From Hominifimenecus microfluidus (lineage in GTDB: Bacteria; Bacillota; Clostridia; Lachnospirales; Lachnospiraceae), in contig JAJEQR010000040.1 in assembly GCA_020687485.1 (NCBI GenBank), positions 1 to 33,536 of the forward strand: a stretch of DNA of 33,536 nucleotides, given 5' to 3'. The position numbers and the translations under genes are program-made. Positions 24,056 to 31,849 of the stretch are shown here, in pieces; the stretch's first letter is position 1, and every line of letters begins with the position of its first letter. The notes beneath the pieces were generated by a model. The model ran no database searches and was not told the DNA's origin. It saw nothing but the letters and a program-made list of their open reading frames with translations.

Positions 24056-25093
24056 ATGAAACTTCCGATAGTTTATCCATTTATTACGCATAAGCCCCCA
24101 GAAGCATATGTATTTTCTATATTGGGGGCATATCCTCAAACACAAAGCTGGCTCATAAGCAATTATATTAATATGTATATTAATGAAAATGGGAAAGGCG
24201 ATTTTTGGGGAAAGGATTTTTTTTATCAGAACTGTCCATGGCTGTTTGAAAATCATATTCCAAGGGAGATTATTAAAGCTAGTATACATGATTTTGTATC
24301 GTTCTGCTGCCTATGTTTAGATAAAGAATATTATTTATCTTTTATGGTTAACGAAAAGTATATTCAAGCATATGATTGCAATATTGATAAAGATCATAAT
24401 ATATTAGTCTTTGGCTACGAAGAATCTGAGCATTTGTTTCATATTGCAGATTTTTTTTCGCATGGGAAATATCAGTTTGCAACCTGTAGTTACAAGGAAT
24501 TAACAAATGCATTTTATAGTGATCTCATTGATCATACGGATTATTTTGAAGCAATAAGGTTGATTCGCCTAAAAAAGATAGATTATGTTTTTGAAAAAAT
24601 GGAAATAAGGGAGCATTTGGAAGAACAATTAGCATCAACAAATTTATTTGTAAAATATAAAAGAGTTCCATATGAAGAAAATCTTTTACTTGATGAGAAT
24701 GGTAAGGGCTATTATATGTCGGAAAATATGCTTCGGTCGCAGTATCATTTTGGACTGAAGTATTACGAAAAATTGATAGAGATATATGCCAACCAATTTT
24801 CATTTGATATTAGACCAATTCATTTGCTTTATGATAGGATGTGCTTGATGAAGAGAAGGGTATGTATTTTAGAAGAAACAAGGTGGATGCAACATAATGA
24901 AGCCCTGAATGAGGTGATTGAAAATAGTATTTCTCTTGTGCAGACTATTAGAAATTATATTTTAAAGCATAGAATCTCTCATACAAGAAATCCTTCAGCG
25001 GATATTGTAATTGATGGTTTGGAAAAGAGCTTTAAATATGATAAGACGATTTGTGAGATGCTATTAGATGGCCTTGATTTTAATAATCAATAG
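24056..25093 (+). CDS. BtrH-like protein, putative carrier-protein acyltransferase
   Basis: The 345-residue protein starts MKLPIVYPF and contains the segments YLSFMVNEKYI, H114-NILVFGYEESEHLFHIADFF and FDIRPIHLLYDRMCLMKRR. I recognise these from a family found in Bacillales and Clostridia natural-product clusters that resembles the N-terminal domain of butirosin protein BtrH. BtrH has a cysteine-protease-like fold and moves an acyl chain from a carrier protein to an aminoglycoside amine. The gene directly follows the carrier protein, with GGAGGAG eight bases before its ATG. I infer that it transfers the aminoacyl group to the final scaffold. The catalytic cysteine cannot be assigned with certainty by eye, so function is tentative. 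Confidence 0.62.
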   Translation: MKLPIVYPFITHKPPEAYVFSILGAYPQTQSWLISNYINMYINENGKGDFWGKDFFYQNCPWLFENHIPREIIKASIHDFVSFCCLCLDKEYYLSFMVNEKYIQAYDCNIDKDHNILVFGYEESEHLFHIADFFSHGKYQFATCSYKELTNAFYSDLIDHTDYFEAIRLIRLKKIDYVFEKMEIREHLEEQLASTNLFVKYKRVPYEENLLLDENGKGYYMSENMLRSQYHFGLKYYEKLIEIYANQFSFDIRPIHLLYDRMCLMKRRVCILEETRWMQHNEALNEVIENSISLVQTIRNYILKHRISHTRNPSADIVIDGLEKSFKYDKTICEMLLDGLDFNNQ

Positions 25094-25115
25094 GGAATAA
25101 TGTGAGGAAAATGTT

Positions 25116-26168
25116 ATGAATGAAATTAGAGTGGCTATAGCAGGAGTGGGAAATTGTGCTAGCAATTTAATTCAGGGGATTGAATATTATAGTAAACATC
25201 ATAATTCTACGAATGGCCTGATGCATAGAAAAATGGGAAAATATGATATTACAGATATTCATGTTGTTGCTGCGTTTGACATTTCGGATGCTAAAGTGGG
25301 AAAAGATTTGAGTGAAGCAATCTTTTGCCCCCCTAATTGTACGCAACATATAGTGGACGTAAAAAAAATGGGGGTCATTGTACAAAAGGGACCTGTACTG
25401 GATGGATGGGGAAGTCATTTCTCGGAATTCTTTTCGGTATCAAATGAGTCAGAAGTCGATGTGGGAGCTGTTTTAAAAGAACGGCGAGTGGATGTTTTAG
25501 TTATTATGATACCAACAGGATCAAAAGAAGCCTGTTATGAATATATAAAGGCAGCTTTTCTCAACGGAGTTAGTGTTGTTAACGGAATTCCTGTTTTAGC
25601 TAGTCATGACAACGATATAATACAACTTGCAAAAGATTGTAAGGTTTCTATTGTGGGAGATGATTTTAAAAGCCAGATTGGAGGGACAATATTGCACCAT
25701 GCCTTATTGTCTTTATTACAGGAACGGGGTGTAGACGTTAAGGAAACATATCAATTAAATTATGCGGGTAACATGGACTTTTTGAATTTGGTAACAGAAA
25801 GAGGAAGGAGTAAGCATGAATCAAAAAAGCGAGGAATATCAGCAGGATATAATGACCAATTAAATATTGATGTGAATGTCAGTTATTTAGAAAACCAAAG
25901 AGATAATAAAACTTGTCAAATTTGGATTTCCGGAACAAATTTTGGTGGTTGTGATGTGTCACTTGAATGTAAACTTACTGTTGTCGATTCTGCAAATTCA
26001 TCGGGGGTTGTTTGTGATGCTATCAGATGTTCGGCGATTGCCAAAGAAAAGAAAATTTATGGTCGTTTAGAAGGACCGAGTGCATATTATATGAAATCGC
26101 CCTATAGGCAAATAACCGATACGGATGCAAGACGCATGATTGAACAACTGATACAAAATGAAAACTAA
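25116..26168 (+). CDS. myo-inositol-1-phosphate synthase family protein
   Basis: The 350-residue protein matches the actinobacterial/archaeal short form of inositol-1-phosphate synthase, which converts glucose 6-phosphate to myo-inositol phosphate with NAD. The NAD motif is G10-VGNCASNLIQG. The active-site region reads IVGDDFKSQIGGTILHH and LNYAGNMDFLNL, and the end shows LECKLTVVDSANSSGVVCDAIR and YMKSP, all close to the mycobacterial enzyme. De novo inositol synthesis is uncommon in Firmicutes, so its presence in this cluster suggests a cyclitol-containing product. A paralogue with an altered substrate cannot be excluded. GAGGAAA precedes ATG 25116. Confidence 0.88.
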   Translation: MNEIRVAIAGVGNCASNLIQGIEYYSKHHNSTNGLMHRKMGKYDITDIHVVAAFDISDAKVGKDLSEAIFCPPNCTQHIVDVKKMGVIVQKGPVLDGWGSHFSEFFSVSNESEVDVGAVLKERRVDVLVIMIPTGSKEACYEYIKAAFLNGVSVVNGIPVLASHDNDIIQLAKDCKVSIVGDDFKSQIGGTILHHALLSLLQERGVDVKETYQLNYAGNMDFLNLVTERGRSKHESKKRGISAGYNDQLNIDVNVSYLENQRDNKTCQIWISGTNFGGCDVSLECKLTVVDSANSSGVVCDAIRCSAIAKEKKIYGRLEGPSAYYMKSPYRQITDTDARRMIEQLIQNEN

Positions 26169-26266
26169 ATGTCTTGGAACATAAAATATGTTTGAATATG
26201 AATTTGAAGTTTTTATAAAAAGATGACTAAAAATATTATGAATTAACCAAAAACAGGAGGATTTGA

Positions 26267-27478
26267 ATGCAAATATTAGTGGCAAAAGATAATAGAACAT
26301 ATTTAGGAAACGATGATTTCGAATTGGTAGAACGAAAAGGTGTAGGGCATCCGGATACTATTTGTGATGCTATTGCTGAACGAGCGTCTAGTGATTATTC
26401 GAAATATTGCATTGAAACATTTGGAAAACCGGCTCATCATTGGTTTGATAAAGTTATGTTAATTGGTGGAGAAGCAGATGTAGATTATGGAATTGGTAAA
26501 ATTACAAAGCCGTATAAAGTTATTTTTGCAGGAAAAGTTAGTTATCATGTAGGTACTAAGCGGATTCCTGTTGAAGATATTTTGTATAAAAGTGCGGTAT
26601 GTGTTTTGGAAGAGGTATTAACTGGATTTGATGCTAAATGTCATCTCGTGGTTGTAAATGAGTTGGTTGATTATCAAGGTTCTGGCCGCGGAACATCAAG
26701 ATATCAACCTTCAAGCGTAGAAGCGCTTCCGTCACTGAATAATCCGGAGCTGGTTTCTAATGATAGTAATCTGTTAAGCGCATATGCGCCGTTAACAACG
26801 TTGGAATCTCTTGTTTTGCTGGTAGAGAGATTTGTTAATGGGAAAGATTTTAAAATGCGAAATCCGGATACCGGGTGGGATGTTAAGGTTCTTGGAAATA
26901 GATTTTTGGATCATTATGAGTTGCTTTTAAATATGCCATTTTTGGCAAAGGATATACATTCTATGGAAGAGTATCTGCAGAGAAAGCAAGATGTATATGA
27001 TGAAATTACTAAGTTTATCTCTGAAAAGTTTGATATAAAAGTTCATTTAATGATGAATGCAACGGATCGAAATGGAAGACCGTATTTGACTGCATTAGGC
27101 TCAGTTGCTGATACTGGAGATGTGGGAGTTGTTGGAAGAGGCAATCGGATGAATGGTCTCATTACGCCTATGCGTCCCATGAGCATAGAGGCTCCGGCTG
27201 GAAAAAACCCCATTGATCATACAGGAAAAATCTATGGAGTGGTAGCAAATGAAATTGCTTATGAAGTATATAAAGCGATTAAAATGCCGGTAGAGGTATA
27301 CATTTTTACTGCAAAAGAAAGTAGATTGAATAATCCTGATAGAGTAATTGTGAAAGTTATAAATTTTACCGATGAAGAGAGAGAGAAGAAGATAATTGAA
27401 CAAATTGTAAAGGAACAGTTTGATAATATTGGTCATGTTTCTGAAAAGATAATTTACGACAGAATCGTAATGTGGTAA
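26267..27478 (+). CDS. archaeal-type S-adenosylmethionine synthetase
   Basis: The 403-residue protein belongs to the archaeal-type methionine adenosyltransferase family, distinct from bacterial MetK. Conserved blocks are GVGHPDTICDAIAER (near residue 24), NELVDYQGSGRGTSRYQ, YAPLTTLESLVLL, VGRGNRMNGLITPMRPMS and NPIDHTGKIYGV. All are close to the archaeal enzymes, apart from a small change at the NDTS segment (here NDSN). It makes S-adenosylmethionine from ATP and methionine. No obvious methyltransferase or radical-SAM enzyme lies in the window, so the consumer is unknown. AGGAGG is seven bases before the ATG. The 98-bp gap before it holds a weak possible promoter (TTGAAT-16-TATAAA, 26192-26219). 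Confidence 0.92.
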   Translation: MQILVAKDNRTYLGNDDFELVERKGVGHPDTICDAIAERASSDYSKYCIETFGKPAHHWFDKVMLIGGEADVDYGIGKITKPYKVIFAGKVSYHVGTKRIPVEDILYKSAVCVLEEVLTGFDAKCHLVVVNELVDYQGSGRGTSRYQPSSVEALPSLNNPELVSNDSNLLSAYAPLTTLESLVLLVERFVNGKDFKMRNPDTGWDVKVLGNRFLDHYELLLNMPFLAKDIHSMEEYLQRKQDVYDEITKFISEKFDIKVHLMMNATDRNGRPYLTALGSVADTGDVGVVGRGNRMNGLITPMRPMSIEAPAGKNPIDHTGKIYGVVANEIAYEVYKAIKMPVEVYIFTAKESRLNNPDRVIVKVINFTDEEREKKIIEQIVKEQFDNIGHVSEKIIYDRIVMW

Positions 27479-27490
27479 TAGAAGTATTAA

Positions 27491-27516
27491 GTAGGGACAA
27501 TATACTTTGTCCCTAC
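27491..27516. other. perfect hairpin between the S-adenosylmethionine synthetase and kinase genes
   Basis: GTAGGGACAA pairs with TTGTCCCTAC around a 6-base loop. No T-run follows on either strand, so it may be a weak terminator, an mRNA-stability or processing element, or a partial end of the first sub-operon. Confidence 0.6.
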
Positions 27517-27563
27517 TATTCCACAAAGAGCACATTTTAAAGTGAAAATTTGAGGATTTGAAT

Positions 27564-28547
27564 ATGAAGAATATAGTCTGCTATTCACGTTGTGGTTGCA
27601 AGGTTTATCTATCGGCGGATAAATACATCTTAGATGCTGTAAATTTTCAGCTAAAGAAATTTTTTAATATCCAATATGTGGATGCTATTGCCAAAGATGA
27701 ATGGTCTGTTTTAGTGGAAAAAAATAACATAAAGTATCAGTCATTGCATTTAGAATATGTTTTGTTAAAACAAGTGCCAGAACCAGACATTAGCGTTTAT
27801 TTTAGTGGTGAAAAGAAGCTTATTGGTCTGCTATTAGAAAATAACTGTGAATGGCAAATACAGAATATTATTCGTTTTGTACGAGTAATATTGAGAATGT
27901 TATGCCAAGAAAGAGGACACCTGTTTTTACATGGGGGATTTGTGCAATACAAAAGTAAAGGCATTTGTATTTTAGGAGCAAAAAAGGTAGGGAAAACATC
28001 AACAATATTGTCTTTACTTAAGGACTATAAGGTTGATTTTATTTCAAATGATGATGTTTCTGTATATTATAAAGATGGAAAATGGATAGGGGAAGGTTGG
28101 CCAAGATCTGTTGTCATACGACAGGATACTTGGAATAAATTTGAAGAAGTAAATTGCAAATTGAGACATCCATTAAATAAAAATAGTTCAGACCCTTGTT
28201 TTTATCCGGAACAGTTGTGTGATATTTTTAGAAGACAATTGTTAGTTCGTGCAGAAGTTAACTATATTGTTTTTCCTGTTTTTTCAAGCAGGAGTTTACT
28301 TAGAGTTTTAAATCAAGATGAAGCTTGTACTAGAATCGAAAAGAATTTTTTGTCGAATCCAGGAAAGTATAATGAATATTTGTTAGAATATTTTACTGAT
28401 AATAGTGGGCTGATGAAAAGAGAATTTATAAATTATTCTAAAAATATTTTGTGCATAGAGTTATGTCAAAATTTTGAAAAATTAAATGAAGGAACAACAT
28501 TACTGATTGATTATTTGGATAAAAATATTGGAAATGATATTAGATAA
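27564..28547 (+). CDS. HPr-kinase-like P-loop protein
   Basis: The 327-residue protein has a P-loop G138-AKKVGKTS within HGGFVQYKSKGICILG, followed by a VDFISNDDVSVYY segment, the layout of the HPr kinase/phosphorylase catalytic domain. It lacks the normal HprK N-terminal domain. Similar HprK-like kinases occur in lasso-peptide and other natural-product clusters, where some phosphorylate the product. The N-terminal 120 residues are not recognisable. ATG 27564 with GAGGA upstream is preferred over TTG 27558. Its end overlaps the next gene by eleven bases. The phosphate acceptor is unknown. Confidence 0.72.
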   Translation: MKNIVCYSRCGCKVYLSADKYILDAVNFQLKKFFNIQYVDAIAKDEWSVLVEKNNIKYQSLHLEYVLLKQVPEPDISVYFSGEKKLIGLLLENNCEWQIQNIIRFVRVILRMLCQERGHLFLHGGFVQYKSKGICILGAKKVGKTSTILSLLKDYKVDFISNDDVSVYYKDGKWIGEGWPRSVVIRQDTWNKFEEVNCKLRHPLNKNSSDPCFYPEQLCDIFRRQLLVRAEVNYIVFPVFSSRSLLRVLNQDEACTRIEKNFLSNPGKYNEYLLEYFTDNSGLMKREFINYSKNILCIELCQNFEKLNEGTTLLIDYLDKNIGNDIR

Positions 28548-29496
28548 ATATGTGGTTTCATTATTAGAGCAGTACTGGAATATTAGCGGAGTATTGTGCT
28601 TGAAAAGAATAGAGAGTAGTGTTAACATCAGCATATTGGTTGAGACCATAAATGCTAAATACCTTTTAAAGGGATTAGCCATAAATAAAGCTGAGGTTTA
28701 TCGGTTATTATTGCTTTGGAAGTGTTTATTAGAGCATAATATTCCCGTGATTTCTCCGATTATGTCTTTTCGGGCACATCCGTATGTATGGCATGAAGAT
28801 CATTATTGGATTCTTAGAAGATATGTGAGCGGAGCAGTTTTTACTATGAATTCTCCCACAGAAATTATAGAGGCGGCAGAAAATTTGACTAATATTCATA
28901 ATATTACTGTCGATGGTATTGACTTTTGCTATAATTCAATACATGATCCGTATCATTGGTTATACGATATGGAAAAAGAAATTTATTTTATGAAAACAGA
29001 ACATGCGGATATCAGTGGCATTGAAATACTTATTAAAAAAGTAAAAAAAATTTGTAATGATATACGTTTGGACGATTACTTGCAGCTTCCAACCTGTATT
29101 GTTCATGGGGATTATCATGGAAAAAACCTTATATATAGTAATTCAAAGATGAAAGCTATACTTGATTTGGAGACTATTGGAGTGTCTGCAAGAATTCTTG
29201 ATATTGTTGAGGCTGTTTTTTTCTTAGGACGATATGGGTATGGGGAGTATTTATTTAATTCGAAACAAATTATAGATTTTTTACGAGCATATTGCTCTAA
29301 TATTAGTATAACAGATAAAGAAATTGAGCTTGCGATAAAGATTTTAAAATTAAGATTGATCCCGAGAGCAGATTATTTGCGTAGAATGAAAGAAAAATCA
29401 AAGAGTGCGGCCGAAAATCAAGTTTTATGGGCCGTGAATATGATGAAATGTATTGATCAAAAGTTTGAACCACTATTTATAAGTTCTTTGGAATGA
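28537..29496 (+). CDS. APH/choline-kinase-fold phosphotransferase
   Basis: The 319-residue protein has the aminoglycoside phosphotransferase/homoserine kinase II fold. The catalytic loop is H190-GD192YHGKN197 and the metal-binding segment is ILDLETIG. The N-lobe shows the AKYLLKGL strand with its conserved lysine. ATG 28537 lies inside the last codons of the preceding kinase gene, so the two are coupled; longer in-frame starts are unlikely. It could phosphorylate a sugar or cyclitol intermediate, or inactivate the product as self-protection. Confidence 0.8.
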   Translation: MLDKYVVSLLEQYWNISGVLCLKRIESSVNISILVETINAKYLLKGLAINKAEVYRLLLLWKCLLEHNIPVISPIMSFRAHPYVWHEDHYWILRRYVSGAVFTMNSPTEIIEAAENLTNIHNITVDGIDFCYNSIHDPYHWLYDMEKEIYFMKTEHADISGIEILIKKVKKICNDIRLDDYLQLPTCIVHGDYHGKNLIYSNSKMKAILDLETIGVSARILDIVEAVFFLGRYGYGEYLFNSKQIIDFLRAYCSNISITDKEIELAIKILKLRLIPRADYLRRMKEKSKSAAENQVLWAVNMMKCIDQKFEPLFISSLE

Positions 29497-29533
29497 CGAT
29501 AACTAATATGTATACAGCGTTGGAGGAATATAT

Positions 29534-30661
29534 ATGCCTAGAGAATACGATTATATATTAAGAGTGGCATCCAGGTTTATGGGGATGAATACTTTGAAAG
29601 AAGATAAAGAGCAAATATTGGAATTAGACTGGGATGTGGTTGTTTATCAAGCAATTTTACATAAAATGGTTCCGATTCTTTTTGATGATTTAAAGAAAAC
29701 TAAACTAGTGCAATGCATTAATAATACGTTGTATTATTTTTTAAGAAACTATGTTTCTTATATTATGTATTTGGATAGTAATATATTGGAACTTGCATTT
29801 GAGATTAGTAGTAGGGCTCAGTTAGAAGGAATTAAGGTTTTTATAGTAAAAGGTCCGATATTGATGGATTATTTATATGGTGGAAATAATTATCGAGTAT
29901 TTAATGATATTGACTTACTTGTAGAAAAGAAGAATGTGCCTAAAGTAAAAAAAATACTTTGTGAATTAGGATATGTACAAGGGCATTATAGTAAAGAAGA
30001 TAATACCATAAGAGTAGCTACTCGCCAAGAAATTGTTCAGAAAGAAATGGGTAGTCATGAGACGGTAGAATTTCACAAATCACTTAATGGAATAAACATG
30101 ATGGATATTGTTGTTGATATTAATTCATCGTTTTCTTGGAAGGGAATACCGTGTATAGATGCTATTAATATGCGTAATGTAATGAATCATTCAAAAAAAT
30201 ATATTGTTAATGGCTGTTCTATAGATAGTATGGAACCAGAATATTTATTTTTGCATACTTGTGTACATTTATATGTAGAGGCGACACTTTTTTGCTGGCA
30301 ATATAGTTGGTATAAAAATTATGGTGATATAGAACTTAGTAAATATATTGATATAGGACTATTTTTGTCTAAAAACATTAAATGGGAATTGGTAAATGAT
30401 ATTATTTTAAAAAATTTTTTAGTAGAACCGATATCATATGTTTTGACTAATTTTAGCTTATTGTTTTCTCGAAACTTAGTACCGCAAGAGTTGGTGAAAT
30501 ATATTGTTCCGGAAGAAAATGTTAATTTCTATTTTACGTGTAATGGTGAAAAGAAGTACTGGAAAAATCCAATAACAAAACGGGTTTTTGACCAAAAACT
30601 ACGGAAAAAGGAAGTTTTTGAGTGCTGCAAAATTGGAGAGTTCCAATATAAGCGTGTATAG
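29534..30661 (+). CDS. nucleotidyltransferase family protein (NTP_transf_5-like)
   Basis: The 375-residue protein matches the uncharacterised nucleotidyltransferase family seen in lasso-peptide and other clusters. The signature is VFIVK106GPILMDYLYGG, then YRVFND125ID127LLVEKKNVPKVKKIL, where the D-x-D pair would bind metal and nucleotide. A helical C-terminal region follows (EPEYLFLHTCVHLYVE). In paeninodin-type lasso clusters such a protein often travels with an HprK-like kinase, as here. It may add a nucleotide to a product, intermediate or cluster protein. GGAGG lies nine bases before the ATG. Confidence 0.78.
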   Translation: MPREYDYILRVASRFMGMNTLKEDKEQILELDWDVVVYQAILHKMVPILFDDLKKTKLVQCINNTLYYFLRNYVSYIMYLDSNILELAFEISSRAQLEGIKVFIVKGPILMDYLYGGNNYRVFNDIDLLVEKKNVPKVKKILCELGYVQGHYSKEDNTIRVATRQEIVQKEMGSHETVEFHKSLNGINMMDIVVDINSSFSWKGIPCIDAINMRNVMNHSKKYIVNGCSIDSMEPEYLFLHTCVHLYVEATLFCWQYSWYKNYGDIELSKYIDIGLFLSKNIKWELVNDIILKNFLVEPISYVLTNFSLLFSRNLVPQELVKYIVPEENVNFYFTCNGEKKYWKNPITKRVFDQKLRKKEVFECCKIGEFQYKRV

Positions 30662-30808
30662 TATCCTTGCTTGAATAATAGTATATAAGCAAATATTAAA
30701 TCAAATATAGTGTGTTTTGCTAGTACGGAGAAAGTTTCCTTTGAGTATATATTTCTCAAATAAGTTGTTTAAGTTTCTGAATCTTTCGATAGATCAGGAG
30801 GTTGTCCT

Positions 30809-31747
30809 ATGCAGGAGCTGAATTATATTTTAAAGAAATATCATCTGGAACTAGTAGTTAAGTTAGCAAATAAAAATGATTCTGTGGTATATCAAGTGAA
30901 TTCCAGACAAGGAGTTGCAATTTTGAAGTTGCAGCGAGATTATTTAAAACATAGAAGAGAAGTTACAGCCTTAAATTGGATGTATCGCAAGGGATTCCCT
31001 GTGCCCCTAGTTTATGTAGATGGAATTTGTGGTGATATAGGATATTTGATTGAAGAATTCCTACAGGGATCTTCTCTGCTGGATCTATATGTTTACTTGG
31101 ATGAAAAAGAAAAGAAAAGATTATTGTACCAGGCTGGAACTTTACTTGGGCGAATCCATAGGACTATGAATGCTAATGAACTAGAGAATAGTTGCTGGTG
31201 GAGTGAGGAGCAAGAAATTTCGAAATCTTTTCCCGATATTTATTGGTTTGATTTTTGCCGAAAACAGTTGAATAATTGGTATGACGATCTGAGTGAGTGT
31301 AAGTGCGCAGGGAAGATATTAAATCAACGGGTTTTGGAAAGCTTGCTTTGTGTTATAGATAGTTTAGAGGGGCACGCAGACATGGCGTTACTTCATAGAG
31401 ATTATGGTTTTCGCAATATTATGGTTGATAATAAAAAAATTAATGGAGTGATTGACTTTGAATATGCTGTTCCAGGAGATATGTATTTTGATTTGGCAAA
31501 ACTTATTTTTAATGACTTGAATTTTGAAAGAGACATAAAGCTAAGGGAAGTTTTTTTGTGTGGATGGTCGAGGATGACAGAGAAAGAAATTAATTGGGAA
31601 CACTTATGGCTGTATTTAGCATATCAGGGATTGGGAGCGATCCAATGGGTAGAAAAGCAGAAAGATCCTAGAATACGCGAACAAAATCAACAGTATAAGC
31701 AAAAAGGAGAAGCAATTTTTTTGCGTGCATGTAAAGAAATGTTTTAA
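30809..31747 (+). CDS. second APH-fold phosphotransferase
   Basis: The 312-residue kinase-like protein has the catalytic loop H196-RD198YGFRN203, the metal-site D216 in GVIDFEYAVPGDMYFDLAK, and an N-lobe with VAILKLQRDY. It is closer to the aminoglycoside phosphotransferase style than the first one (28537-29496), and the two share little beyond the motifs. AGGAGG lies eight bases before the ATG. The 147-bp gap in front is the largest in the block and holds no open frame. As last gene of the AT-rich block it may be a self-resistance gene or a tailoring kinase; neither can be decided by sequence. Confidence 0.8.
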   Translation: MQELNYILKKYHLELVVKLANKNDSVVYQVNSRQGVAILKLQRDYLKHRREVTALNWMYRKGFPVPLVYVDGICGDIGYLIEEFLQGSSLLDLYVYLDEKEKKRLLYQAGTLLGRIHRTMNANELENSCWWSEEQEISKSFPDIYWFDFCRKQLNNWYDDLSECKCAGKILNQRVLESLLCVIDSLEGHADMALLHRDYGFRNIMVDNKKINGVIDFEYAVPGDMYFDLAKLIFNDLNFERDIKLREVFLCGWSRMTEKEINWEHLWLYLAYQGLGAIQWVEKQKDPRIREQNQQYKQKGEAIFLRACKEMF

Positions 31748-31849
31748 AGCATCAAATGCTAGGCACATTATGTTGCTTTTCTGCCTTGAAATTAAGTGTA
31801 GCATCTGTGCATTGTAAATAGAATCTAATCAAGAATGAAGGGGATTTTG

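Larger units (their letters stand above)
20408..31747 (+). other. candidate horizontally acquired natural-product gene cluster
   Basis: Twelve consecutive + strand genes share an AT-rich composition and AT-ending codons quite unlike both flanks, and most are separated by fewer than 40 bases or overlap. The set combines aminoacyl activation on a carrier protein, a putative acyltransferase, inositol-phosphate synthesis, S-adenosylmethionine synthesis, four kinase or nucleotidyl-transfer proteins and an ABC exporter. The larger gaps (26169-26266, 27479-27563, 30662-30808) hold no convincing open frame. The left boundary is the terminator at 20214; the right one lies near 31,750-31,850. No integrase or tRNA attachment site is seen at the left edge. 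Confidence 0.8.

Noticed and set aside
27491-27516. Classical intrinsic terminator inside the biosynthetic operon
   Set aside because: The stem is perfect but there is no T-run after it, so I list it only as a hairpin.
30662-30808. Hidden small gene or precursor peptide in the largest gap of the cluster
   Set aside because: All + strand frames are broken by stops within short distance, and the - strand frame there has no ribosome binding site.
20408-31747. Lasso-peptide or other RiPP cluster
   Set aside because: The HprK-like and nucleotidyltransferase genes suggest it, but no precursor peptide, transglutaminase-like B protein or asparagine-synthetase-like cyclase was found, and the gaps hold no good short frame.
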